Shown: one piece after another, positions 51,917 through 60,352 of the stretch
Layout: each line of letters opens with the position of its first letter
How positions within the stretch are numbered: the stretch's first letter is position 1
NCBI GenBank assembly: GCA_000495505.1
Contig: CP006833.1
Span: 186,001 to 250,000, forward strand
DNA length: 64,000 bases
Reading direction: 5' to 3'
DNA from: Campylobacter fetus subsp. testudinum 03-427
GTDB lineage: Bacteria > Campylobacterota > Campylobacteria > Campylobacterales > Campylobacteraceae
Program-made: the position numbers and the translations under genes
Notes under the pieces: generated by a model
Told to the model about the DNA's origin: nothing
The model's database searches: none
What the model saw: the letters and a program-made list of their open reading frames with translations, nothing else

Positions 51917-53302
51917 TCAAATTTCCTTTGTGTAATAGGCTTTTAATTTTTTTGAGAATTTGCCTATTTTTTTTGTGATTTTTTCTGATTTTTTGTCTGC
52001 TTTTTTTATGGTTTTTAGGATTTTTAAATTTAAACTTTTTTTGAAAAATTCAATGTTATTATTATCTTTAAATTTAGCATTTTCAAATAACCTGCATTGA
52101 GATAAAAATCTTAAATTCTCTATCAGATTATCTAAATTTTTTATCATTTTAGTATTTCCAAAAATATCTCCAAAATACCATAAAATAGATCTTAGATCTC
52201 TGCATTGTTTATGTATTTGTTTATAATTTTTTTTGCGCTTTATGCTCTTGATGGTTTTTAGTATTTCTAGTCTTAGTCTATAGGCGGCTGCGATTTTTAT
52301 CGGCGCAGAGCTATTTGAAGCGTAAAAATAATCTTCATCATTAAGCACGATATTCCACTCTTTTAGCTCTTTTTCAAACATATCTGAGCTTAAAAGCAGT
52401 ATAGTTTCATCTTCTAAAATTTGCCTTTGTTTGTTAAAGTTTTCACTATTTATCAGCTCAAAACCAGCGGTATTTGTATAATCTATCAAAAGATTTGCTC
52501 TTATCAGTTCTGTCATTTTTGTGATTTTTTGGTTAAAAGTATCTAAAAAAACAGAGATTGTCCTCTCATCAAACGTAAATTTAAAAATATCCATAAGCGA
52601 ATAACTAACTCTTAAAGCGTCTCTTAAATTTGCTAATGAAGAGTGATCTTTGCTTTGCAGGTATTTTAATTTGTATTCTAAAATCATCTTATGATTTTGC
52701 AATAAAGCAAGTCTGATGGCATCGTAGCTGCTTATATTTTTTCCGAAAAATAGCTTTATATGATTAAGTTTTTCTATCATTTTTACCGTCTTTTTGTAAT
52801 CAAATTTGAAATCAGGAAGCCCAAAAAGCGCGAGATTTTTATTTTTATATCTTTCATCAAATGTTATCTCTTTGTTTATATAATTTTTTAAAAATTCAGG
52901 CAGGATAAATCCATCGGCTTCTGATTTTTTCATAAATTCTATCTCAAAAATTGCAAGATCGGATAAGCAACCATTATAAATGTCTATGTTGCATGGAAAA
53001 TTATTTAGTTTAAATATATATCTTGATTTAGAAATTTGATTTGCGATGCTGTTTTTACGCTGTTTTTGAAACTCTTTTTCGGAAATTACGGTCTCATTTT
53101 CTTGTATTATGGAACCTTTGCCGATTTTTACTGTTTTTATAAACTCTTCTGCGGTTTTGCGAAATCTAACTTCATAGTTTGGGGCGATTTTTGTATAAAA
53201 TTGTAGAATATTTACTTTTTTAAATTCGACTCCTTCAAGCATTAATGCTATTTGCATGAAGCCGTTATTTAATAGAAATTTGCGCTCAATTTCTAAAACC
53301 AA
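51917..53302 (-). CDS. CYTH-CHAD domain protein
   Basis: The 461-residue protein has an N-terminal CYTH domain (about 1-165) opened by EIERKFLL, the ExExK signature that binds polyphosphates and metal. A C-terminal CHAD domain (about 175-450) follows, an all-helical domain rich in Lys, Arg and His. Known CYTH proteins hydrolyse triphosphates, and CHAD domains bind polyphosphate granules, so a polyphosphate-related role is likely. A partial basic tail (KKADKKSEKITKKIGKFSKK) ends the protein. The start is TTG at 53302 with an AAGGA site. It is directly upstream of ubiE. The substrate is not known. Confidence 0.82.
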   Translation of the reverse strand: MVLEIERKFLLNNGFMQIALMLEGVEFKKVNILQFYTKIAPNYEVRFRKTAEEFIKTVKIGKGSIIQENETVISEKEFQKQRKNSIANQISKSRYIFKLNNFPCNIDIYNGCLSDLAIFEIEFMKKSEADGFILPEFLKNYINKEITFDERYKNKNLALFGLPDFKFDYKKTVKMIEKLNHIKLFFGKNISSYDAIRLALLQNHKMILEYKLKYLQSKDHSSLANLRDALRVSYSLMDIFKFTFDERTISVFLDTFNQKITKMTELIRANLLIDYTNTAGFELINSENFNKQRQILEDETILLLSSDMFEKELKEWNIVLNDEDYFYASNSSAPIKIAAAYRLRLEILKTIKSIKRKKNYKQIHKQCRDLRSILWYFGDIFGNTKMIKNLDNLIENLRFLSQCRLFENAKFKDNNNIEFFKKSLNLKILKTIKKADKKSEKITKKIGKFSKKLKAYYTKEI

Positions 53303-53482
53303 ATCAAGATCCTTTGCCTACAAAATAGAAATATTCTACCTAAAATCTACTAAAAACTAGCTTTATAAATACTTCTCATTTTTTACTTGGAATTAAGATA
53401 TAAGGCGATATTTGACTTATATCACATATCGCAAAAAGTATTTAATATATTTTTCTTAGTTTCAAACCGATATATTTTAAAT

Positions 53483-54760
53483 TTAGTTAAAAAATCCAGT
53501 TATCAACAAGGCAAATCCGCCTAAAACTAATATCACAGGCAATACTAGCAGCCCTATAAATAGCTCTTTGCTCTCTTTTGGATCCTTTGTTCCAGCTAGA
53601 ACAAGCGCGCCTCCTGTGCTAAAAGGAGAGTACCCAGTAAATGTAGCAAAACAGACGACTATACTAAGTCCTAAGGCGATATCTATATTTAAATTTGGAA
53701 CAATAGGAAAAAAAGTAGGTATCACGACGCCTAACGTACTAGAAAATATACTCATCGTGCTAGAAGATATCCCAAGCAAATAAGCTATGGTATGCTGATC
53801 TGTTGATACGCTATTTATATAGACACTAAGTTTATCGATAGCGCCGGCTTCTTTGGCAAGAGCTATGAGCATACCAAGTCCGCATATCATAAAAACAATA
53901 TCCCAAGGTATATTTCTAAAAGCTTCTTTTTCATCTCCTATTTTAAATATTATAGCAAGACATACGCCAAGAAAGCAGAGAAAGATCGGATTTAAAATAT
54001 TGCTTGCTTTTTGCATAAATTCACTATGTGGAGCAAATGCTAGCCAGATAGACGGTGCCATAACTAAAGCAAATATAAAAGCAACTAAAGATATGGTTTT
54101 GATATGTATCTTGCTTAATTTTGCCGGTTTTTCTATTTTATTTGCATGTACCGTGTAGCCTTTTAACACAAAATATCCAATTATAAAGATCAAAGTATGC
54201 ACGAAAAACATATTTTTATATATCGATACGGTAAAATCGTTAGCTATTGAGTCGTTAAATCCTAAATTTAGTATTATGCTATTTACAAATCTACCTCCGA
54301 TCGTGAATGGATTAAATCCACTGGCGCATGATCCAGAGTATATAATGATAGCCGCTAGCATTTTGCTCATATTTATTTTATTTGCTATGTAAAGTACTAA
54401 CGGCGACATAAATGCAAATCCTGCGTAATGTCCTGCTATACCAACGAACATTGCAACGATTATAAATAAAACAATCGGAATGGCCCACGGCTGATTTCTT
54501 GAGATGTAGATGGCTTTTGACGCCAGAAGATTTAGCGTACCGTTGCTTATAGCAAAACCGTAAAAGAACGTCATTGATATAAGTATGAAAAATAGATTTA
54601 ATCCCCATAAATTTATTATATTTTTTACTTCTAAACCATGTATAAATGCTGCTATAAACGCTAGGGGAATGGCAAATATACCTATATTTGTTTTGTATAA
54701 ATATCCTAAAACAATCGAACCTATCAAAAACACCGGTATGAGAATTTGTATGGTTTGCAT
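53483..54760 (-). CDS. Ion-transporter-superfamily permease (dicarboxylate-carrier MatC-like)
   Basis: The 425-residue protein has about eleven membrane helices. Two re-entrant-like motifs, SGSCASGFNPFTIGG (about 145-160) and FTGYSPFSTGGALVLAG (about 375-390), occupy equivalent places in the two halves, as in anion symporters of the ion-transporter superfamily (DASS, MatC, CitM). I expect a carboxylate or related anion taken up with a cation. The substrate cannot be read. It is a single minus-strand gene, divergent from the exporter operon. The 180 bases between it and the CYTH-CHAD gene contain no clear feature. Confidence 0.75.
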   Translation of the reverse strand: MQTIQILIPVFLIGSIVLGYLYKTNIGIFAIPLAFIAAFIHGLEVKNIINLWGLNLFFILISMTFFYGFAISNGTLNLLASKAIYISRNQPWAIPIVLFIIVAMFVGIAGHYAGFAFMSPLVLYIANKINMSKMLAAIIIYSGSCASGFNPFTIGGRFVNSIILNLGFNDSIANDFTVSIYKNMFFVHTLIFIIGYFVLKGYTVHANKIEKPAKLSKIHIKTISLVAFIFALVMAPSIWLAFAPHSEFMQKASNILNPIFLCFLGVCLAIIFKIGDEKEAFRNIPWDIVFMICGLGMLIALAKEAGAIDKLSVYINSVSTDQHTIAYLLGISSSTMSIFSSTLGVVIPTFFPIVPNLNIDIALGLSIVVCFATFTGYSPFSTGGALVLAGTKDPKESKELFIGLLVLPVILVLGGFALLITGFFN

Positions 54761-54852
54761 TTTTCCTCTTTTAAATTTCTAAATTACGTTAATATTAGGT
54801 TAAATTTAAAAATATTTAAGCCTTAACTACTAAAATTTAACTAAATTTTTTG

Positions 54853-54871
54853 AGGAATTGTTATAATTCCT
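54853..54871. promoter_or_regulatory. Inverted repeat overlapping an extended -10 box
   Basis: AGGAATT and AATTCCT flank a five-base spacer (GTTAT). The plus-strand TGTTATAAT (54859-54867) lies across the spacer and right arm. The arrangement is that of an operator that would block RNA polymerase. It is 224 bases before the HlyD-like start, in the 334-base divergent gap. Confidence 0.45.
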
Positions 54872-54931
54872 ATTACTGAATATTATCAAATAAATATTAT
54901 ATTTTGTTTAAAACTGAGTTTGAATTTAATA

Positions 54932-54949
54932 CATAATACATTTATTATG
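54932..54949. repeat. Inverted repeat in the gap upstream of the exporter operon
   Basis: CATAATA and TATTATG are separated by CATT. The size fits a dimeric repressor site. It lies between the first promoter and a second TATAAT at 55048. No regulator gene adjoins the operon apart from perR at the far end. In such AT-rich DNA an 18-base repeat can occur by chance. Confidence 0.35.
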
Positions 54950-55047
54950 AAAAACTCTACATTATTACAAAAATAGTTTCATAAACATAGCTAAATAAGC
55001 GTAAAATTTAAATATTGCTATTCAGATACATTTAAACTTTTGGATTG

Positions 55048-55053
55048 TATAAT
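55048..55053 (+). promoter_or_regulatory. Probable -10 box of the HlyD/ABC exporter operon
   Basis: TATAAT preceded by ATTG lies 41 bases before the TTG start of the HlyD-like gene. A GGAG ribosome site at 55086-55089 follows. No -35 is visible. Confidence 0.55.
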
Positions 55054-55094
55054 ATTTAATTATTGTTAATTGTTATTTTAAAAATGGAGTTTGT

Positions 55095-56078
55095 TTGAAA
55101 AAGCTTGGAGTTGTAGGTATTGTTCTGGTTTTGATATTTTTATTTTATAAATTCTATGAAAAAGAGTTTATATCAAAAGATAAAGATGATGTTTTTTACG
55201 GAAATGTCGATACGAAAACAGTTGATCTCTCTTTTAGATTTTTAGGTGAGATAGTAGATATTTCGAAAGTAGAAGGCGCTAAGGTTTTAAAAGGCGAACC
55301 TTTGGTATATCTTGATGACTCATATCTTAAAAACTCTCTAAATAGCTTAAAATCAAAGATAAACATAGAAAATATAAATCTTTTAAAACTAGAATCAGGT
55401 TATAGGATAGAGGAGATAAAGCAGAGCAAAGCTAGACTTGAGGCTGCTGCGGCAAATTTAAAAGAGACACAAAACTCATTTAATAGACAACAAAAACTTA
55501 TGTTATCTAAAGCAACTTCTGAAGAGGCGTTTATGACTGCTCAAACACGCTTTGAAGCTGCTAAAGCAAATTTAAATCTCGCTCAAGCTAATTATGAACT
55601 TCTTAAAAACGGATATCAAAAAGAAGATATCGAGGCTCAAAGAGAGCTTGTAAGGTATTTAAATATCAATCTTGAAGCTATAGAACTTGATATAAAAAAT
55701 TCGGTTTTGATCTCTCCTTATGATGGAATTTTGCAAAAAAGATATAAAGAAATAGGTGCTATAACAAACGCAAATGAGCCAGTAGTTGAGATCGCTAGAG
55801 ATGATAAATACTTTATAAGAGCTTATATAGATGAGAAAAATCTCGGTAAGATAAAACTTGAGCAAAAGATGAAAATTTTTAGTGACGCAAGAAATGAGCC
55901 ATATATCGGCTATATAAATTTTATCTCGTCCGTGGCTGAATTTACCCCTAAAAATATTCAAACTACAGAGTTAAGATCAGATCTTGTTTATAAATTTGAA
56001 GTTACGCTGATAGATAAAGATGATCGACTAAAACAAGGTATGCCAGTGCATATCAAATTCAATGATCAAAGCAACTAA
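55095..56078 (+). CDS. HlyD-type membrane-fusion protein of an ABC exporter
   Basis: The 327-residue protein has one N-terminal membrane helix (about 5-20) and a periplasmic part with the split lipoyl domain (VDISKVEGAKVLKGEPLVYLDD and LISPYDGILQKRYKEIGAITNANEPV). A long coiled coil lies between them (about 80-190), and a beta-barrel domain follows (about 210-320). This is the YhiI/EmrA-like periplasmic adaptor class. It should link the inner-membrane ABC transporter to an outer-membrane channel, which is not encoded here. The start is TTG. The ABC gene begins 17 bases before its stop. Confidence 0.87.
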   Translation: MKKLGVVGIVLVLIFLFYKFYEKEFISKDKDDVFYGNVDTKTVDLSFRFLGEIVDISKVEGAKVLKGEPLVYLDDSYLKNSLNSLKSKINIENINLLKLESGYRIEEIKQSKARLEAAAANLKETQNSFNRQQKLMLSKATSEEAFMTAQTRFEAAKANLNLAQANYELLKNGYQKEDIEAQRELVRYLNINLEAIELDIKNSVLISPYDGILQKRYKEIGAITNANEPVVEIARDDKYFIRAYIDEKNLGKIKLEQKMKIFSDARNEPYIGYINFISSVAEFTPKNIQTTELRSDLVYKFEVTLIDKDDRLKQGMPVHIKFNDQSN

Positions 56079-57717
56079 TCTTACAAAAAATTTCGATAAG
56101 CCCTTTACCGAGGCTTTAAAAAGTATTAATTTCGATGCTATCAAAGGTAAGATCACAGGCGTAGTAGGACCAGATGGCTCAGGAAAAACAACTCTACTTA
56201 GGCTTTGCGCTGGACTTCTTACACCAAGTAGCGGTGAGTTAAATATTTTAGGCTATAAAATGCCTTGTAGCCAGAAAGATTTTTTAAATAAAATCGGCTA
56301 TATGCCGCAAATATTTGGATTATATGAAGATCTTACTTGCGAAGAAAATTTAAATTTATACGCAAAACTTCAAGATGTACAACGTCCAAAACAACGTATA
56401 GACGAGATTTTGGAATTTACAAATTTAAAAATATTTAAAGATAGACTAGCTAGAAGTTTGTCTGGAGGAATGAAGCAGAAGTTAGCTTTTGGTGCAACTT
56501 TGCTTAAAAAACCAGAGCTTCTTTTACTAGATGAGCCAGGAGTTGGCGTAGATCCTATCTCTAGAGAAGAGATCTGGTCTATGGCAAAAAGTTTAACGGG
56601 CGTAAGTATATTGTGGGCGACTTCTTATCTTGACGAGGCTAGTTTGTGTGATAAAGTTTTACTTATAAATGATGGTAAAATCATATTTGATGATGATCCT
56701 AAACGTATAAATAATATATTAGAAAATAGAGTATTTTTAGTCGAAGTCAAAGGTGATAAAAAAGCATTTTTAACGAATATTTTGGAGCACGATAATGTTT
56801 TGGACGCATATTTTGTTGGCTCAAAAATAAGAGTTGTTTTGAAAACGAAAGATTGCTCTTTGTTTCAAGATTTTACAGATTTTAAATTTGAAAATGTAAC
56901 TCCTAGTTTTGAAGATGCATTTGTTGATATGTTGAAGATAAAAACTAAAGCGCACTCAAAACTAACTGATATACTAAATAGAGTCGATGAGCAAGATTGT
57001 TTTGCTATAAAAGCTGTAGGTCTCACAAAAAAATTTGGCTCATTTATAGCTACAAATAACATTAGTTTTGAGATTAGCAAGGGTGAGATATTTGGCTTTT
57101 TAGGTCCTAATGGGGCTGGTAAATCGACCACATTTAAGATGATTTGCGGACTTTTATCCAGAAGCGAGGGAGAGTCTCTCATCTATGGAAATAGCATAGA
57201 CGTTATGAAAAATAAGATAGGCTATATGGCTCAAAAATTCTCATTATACGGAAATCTAGGCTTAAAAGACAATCTTGACTTTTTCGCCGGACTTTATGGG
57301 CTTAGAGGGAAAGAAAAAAGAGATAAAATATCCTCTATGATAGAAATTTTCGGCTTTGATAAATATCTGCAAAATAGAGTTTTTGAGCTACCTCTTGGTA
57401 TAAAACAGCGACTTGCCTTATCGTGTGCTCTTATGCATTCTCCTCTTGTACTATTTTTAGATGAAGCGACAAGCGGAGTTGATCCTATCACTAGAAAGGA
57501 GTTTTGGAGACATATAAATGCTATTTCAAATTTAGGAATAAGCGTTATGGTTACAACTCACCTTATGGACGAAGCTGAGCTTTGCGATAGAGTAATGATT
57601 ATCGATAAAGGAAAGATGATAGCTGTGGGAACTCCTGATGAGCTAAAGCAAAAAGTTGGCGCGATATCTGTAAAAGATGCGTTTATAAAGCTTATAAAGG
57701 GCGCAAATGAGCTTTAA
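56062..57717 (+). CDS. ABC transporter ATPase with two fused nucleotide-binding domains
   Basis: The 551-residue protein is a tandem of two ATPase domains (about 1-290 and 310-551). Domain 1 has Walker A GPDGSGKT at 36-43, signature LSGGMKQKL and Walker B LLLLDEPGVGVDP. Where most ABC proteins have the switch histidine it reads WATSYLDEA. Domain 2 has Walker A GPNGAGKS, Walker B VLFLDEATSGVDP and the histidine in TTHLMDEAE, but its signature is degenerate (LPLGIKQRL). The two ATP sites are thus unequal. It resembles the N-terminal part of E. coli RbbA/YhiH without the fused permease. Confidence 0.88.
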   Translation: MIKATNLTKNFDKPFTEALKSINFDAIKGKITGVVGPDGSGKTTLLRLCAGLLTPSSGELNILGYKMPCSQKDFLNKIGYMPQIFGLYEDLTCEENLNLYAKLQDVQRPKQRIDEILEFTNLKIFKDRLARSLSGGMKQKLAFGATLLKKPELLLLDEPGVGVDPISREEIWSMAKSLTGVSILWATSYLDEASLCDKVLLINDGKIIFDDDPKRINNILENRVFLVEVKGDKKAFLTNILEHDNVLDAYFVGSKIRVVLKTKDCSLFQDFTDFKFENVTPSFEDAFVDMLKIKTKAHSKLTDILNRVDEQDCFAIKAVGLTKKFGSFIATNNISFEISKGEIFGFLGPNGAGKSTTFKMICGLLSRSEGESLIYGNSIDVMKNKIGYMAQKFSLYGNLGLKDNLDFFAGLYGLRGKEKRDKISSMIEIFGFDKYLQNRVFELPLGIKQRLALSCALMHSPLVLFLDEATSGVDPITRKEFWRHINAISNLGISVMVTTHLMDEAELCDRVMIIDKGKMIAVGTPDELKQKVGAISVKDAFIKLIKGANEL

Positions 57718-58780
57718 GAGAATTTTTGCTATCGTTGTTAAAGAGAGTTTGCAAGCTATGAGAGATCCAAGTACTGCTTTGATAGCTATCATTTTACCTA
57801 TTATTTTATTGTTTTTGATGGGATACGCGGTCTCTTTGGATGCTAAAAATATATCTTTTGGTATAGTAAATTACAGTAGCTCAAAGGATTCAAAGGAGAT
57901 AATATCGAAGTTTGTTGCATCAAAATTTTTTAGAACAAAAATAACCACTGATAAAAATGAGCTAATAAACGATATGAAATTAAATAAAATAAGCGGATTT
58001 TTGGTTATTGATGATGATAAAAATAGCCTCAAATTTCAGATTATCGCAGATGGCAGCGAGCCAAATACCGCAAATTTGATACGTCAATACGGATCTAGTA
58101 TAATCTACATTTGGGCAGAAAATTTAAATTCAAAACGTGTTTTAGTAGAGTCTAGATACTGGTTTAATGAAAAATTATCTAGCAGGTATTTTTTAATACC
58201 TGGTTCAATCGCGGTTATAATGACTTTGATAGGCACTTTGCTCACATCTCTTGTTATCGCTAAAGAGTGGGAGAGAGGAACTATGGAGTCTTTGATGAGT
58301 ACGCCAGTTTCAAATTTAGAGATAATTATAGGTAAGTTGATACCTTATTTCGTATTTGCTATGCTTTCAGCCGTGATCTGTTTTTTTGTGGCGTATTTCT
58401 GGTACGAAATTCCATTTAGAGGAAGTATATTTATACTATTTTTGTTAAGTTTTATATATCTTTTTCCTGCTCTTTTAATCGGACTTCTTATCTCAACTAT
58501 AGCTAAAAATCAGTTTGTAGCAGCTCAAATTTCGATTATAGTGGGCTTTTTGCCTGCATTTTTACTTTCTGGATTTGTGTTTGAGATAAACAATATGCCT
58601 ACTTTTATCCAGTATCTTTCATATTTTGTCCCTGCGACTTATTTTGTAAATTCGTTAGGAAGTATATTTTTAGTTGGAAATTTATATGATGTTTTTATCT
58701 TAGATGCTATTTGTATGCTCATTATAGGATTTGTAGTAGGTATTTTGGTGCTTAAAAAGTCAAAAAGGAGTTTGGATTGA
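57707..58780 (+). CDS. ABC-2 type permease (first subunit)
   Basis: The 357-residue permease has one N-terminal membrane helix (about 22-44), a periplasmic domain of about 130 residues, and five C-terminal helices. The ABC-2 signature region includes AKEWERGTMESLMSTPVSNLEIIIGKLIPYF (about 183-213), typical of YhhJ/YbhR-like drug exporters. It overlaps the ATPase gene by 11 bases and the second permease by four bases. With its paralogue it likely forms a heterodimer. The exported compound is unknown. Confidence 0.88.
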   Translation: MSFKRIFAIVVKESLQAMRDPSTALIAIILPIILLFLMGYAVSLDAKNISFGIVNYSSSKDSKEIISKFVASKFFRTKITTDKNELINDMKLNKISGFLVIDDDKNSLKFQIIADGSEPNTANLIRQYGSSIIYIWAENLNSKRVLVESRYWFNEKLSSRYFLIPGSIAVIMTLIGTLLTSLVIAKEWERGTMESLMSTPVSNLEIIIGKLIPYFVFAMLSAVICFFVAYFWYEIPFRGSIFILFLLSFIYLFPALLIGLLISTIAKNQFVAAQISIIVGFLPAFLLSGFVFEINNMPTFIQYLSYFVPATYFVNSLGSIFLVGNLYDVFILDAICMLIIGFVVGILVLKKSKRSLD

Positions 58781-59835
58781 GACTATTAGCTCTTATCAAA
58801 AAAGAAATTTTGGCGATAAAAAATGATAAAAAAAGTATGATCGTTGTGCTAGTGCCGCCTCTTATGCAGATCTTGATTTTTGCATTTTCTGTTACTTTGG
58901 AAGTAAGAAATTTAAATTTAGCTGTTTTAAATTTAGATAGTTCAAAACAGAGTAGAGAGATAATTCAAAAGCTTGAAAGTGCTAAATTCATAAAAAATAT
59001 CATAATGGTTAAAAGTCTTGATGAAGCAAAAGAGTTGCTTACAAGGCAAGAAGTTTTTGCGTTTTTAATGATTCCTAGAGATTTTGTTATAAGAGCAGAG
59101 AGTTTAGGTCTAGTTTTGGACGGCAGACACTCTAACTCAGCTCAAATAGTAAATGGATACATCGAACAGACTATGATATCAAATTTAAGCGATATCCAAA
59201 TTTCAGTTAGAAACTTTTATAATCCAAATTTAGAAAATTTTTGGTGGATAGTTCCAAATTTATATGGATCAATCGTTATGGTAATGGCGATAGTGCTTAC
59301 ATCTCTTAGCATATCAAGGGAGCGCGAAATAGGGACTTTTGATCAAATTATCGTTTCTCCGCTAAAGCCTTTTGAAATTTTAATAGGAAAGTTGCTACCA
59401 GCACTTATACTTAGTTTGTTATTATCAACTATTGTTATATTTGTAATACGATTTTTCTTTAAAGTTCCTATCATAGGTTCTTTGTGGCTTTTGTATCTTG
59501 GTTCGACTATTTTTATATTTTCTGTATGTAGTATAGGACTATTTATCTCAGCACTTTGCAAAACGCAGCAACAAGCGATACTTGGCTCATTTGTATTTTT
59601 ACTTCCGTCATTTATGCTTTCTGGATTTGTAACGCCGGTAGAAAATATGCCCGACTGGCTTGCACCAACTAGCAATTTACTGCCGCTTACTTACTATGTG
59701 ATATTCACAAAAGCGGTTTTTTTAAAAGATATTAGTTTTATAGATTCGTTAAAATATATTTTACCTATGCTTATGATAGGTATAGTATCTTTATGTATAA
59801 CTCTAATATTTTTTAAAAAAAATGTACTAAAATAA
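58777..59835 (+). CDS. ABC-2 type permease (second subunit)
   Basis: The 352-residue permease has the same layout as the one before it: an N-terminal helix, a periplasmic domain, and five helices with SREREIGTFDQIIVSPLKPFEILIGKLLP (about 185-213). PSFMLSGFVTPVENMPDWL near residue 280 is the usual conserved loop. The pair is diverged but clearly related, which points to an old duplication and a heterodimeric transporter. Its stop codon lies at the edge of a perfect palindrome shared with the perR end. Confidence 0.88.
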   Translation: MRLLALIKKEILAIKNDKKSMIVVLVPPLMQILIFAFSVTLEVRNLNLAVLNLDSSKQSREIIQKLESAKFIKNIIMVKSLDEAKELLTRQEVFAFLMIPRDFVIRAESLGLVLDGRHSNSAQIVNGYIEQTMISNLSDIQISVRNFYNPNLENFWWIVPNLYGSIVMVMAIVLTSLSISREREIGTFDQIIVSPLKPFEILIGKLLPALILSLLLSTIVIFVIRFFFKVPIIGSLWLLYLGSTIFIFSVCSIGLFISALCKTQQQAILGSFVFLLPSFMLSGFVTPVENMPDWLAPTSNLLPLTYYVIFTKAVFLKDISFIDSLKYILPMLMIGIVSLCITLIFFKKNVLK

Positions 59836-59855
59836 GTCTGGATTAATCCAGACTT
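59834..59855. terminator. Perfect 22-base palindrome between the convergent exporter operon and perR
   Basis: The arms AAGTCTGGA and TCCAGACTT enclose TTAA and pair fully. The hairpin includes bases of both stop codons. No long U-run follows in either direction, so it may act as a bidirectional terminator or as an RNA 3'-end stabiliser. Confidence 0.65.
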
Positions 59856-60270
59856 AACAATTTGAGCACTTTTTGCAGCCGTTTGTTGTCGCTACTATAT
59901 TTAGTCTATCTATCAAATTTCCTATCTTTTTTTCTAGATGTTCTTGATACTCAACCATTTTAGCGTCATCGCAATTTACATCTTCTACATGACCGCAAAC
60001 AGAACATACTACATGAATATGCGGATGCTCGTAAATGTCATATTTAGCTTTTTGATTTGGAGTATTAACCTCTACAACTAGCTTTTCGTCTATTAATGTA
60101 TTTAAATTCTTATAGACCGTAGCTAATGATATAGATGGATAATCCCTCTTAATCTCGCAATAGAGCTCTTCTATTGTCGGGTGGGTGTGCTTGTCTAATA
60201 TTTTTAGCACACAGAGTCTTTGTGGTGTGGCTTTTAAATTCGCCTGTTTTAATAGCTCCATGTAATCCAT
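59854..60270 (-). CDS. perR: Peroxide stress regulator PerR (Fur family)
   Basis: PerR is a metal-dependent repressor of peroxide defence genes. The 138-residue protein has the Fur winged helix (KATPQRLCVLKILDKHTHPTIEELY, SLATVYKNLNTL) and the metal-sensing YDIYEHPHIHVVC. Zinc sites are Cys89 and Cys92, and Cys132 and Cys135. The sequence matches my memory of C. jejuni PerR much better than Fur. It lies beside dxs, fliH and fliG, as in C. jejuni. The peroxiredoxin at 47.7 kb is a likely target. MDYMELL offers two starts; I use the first, with a GAGGAA site upstream. Confidence 0.92.
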   Translation of the reverse strand: MDYMELLKQANLKATPQRLCVLKILDKHTHPTIEELYCEIKRDYPSISLATVYKNLNTLIDEKLVVEVNTPNQKAKYDIYEHPHIHVVCSVCGHVEDVNCDDAKMVEYQEHLEKKIGNLIDRLNIVATTNGCKKCSNC

Positions 60271-60297
60271 ACTAATTTCCTCTGAATTATTTTTGCT

Positions 60298-60303
60298 ATT
60301 GTA
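60298..60303 (-). promoter_or_regulatory. Promoter -10 box of perR
   Basis: On the minus strand TACAAT lies 28 bases before the perR ATG, preceded by T-rich DNA (CTTTTTTTGGA). PerR proteins often regulate their own gene. The AT-rich inverted stretch at 60315-60350 could hold an operator but no clear repeat is seen. Confidence 0.55.
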
Positions 60304-60352
60304 TCCAAAAAAAGATTAAAATATCTTTATATCAATTAATATTTTTTATCTT

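Noticed and set aside
53303-53482. Promoter or small RNA in the gap upstream of the CYTH-CHAD gene
   Set aside because: The gap contains a CGATATA sequence facing the wrong way for the minus-strand genes and no convincing hairpin with a U-run.
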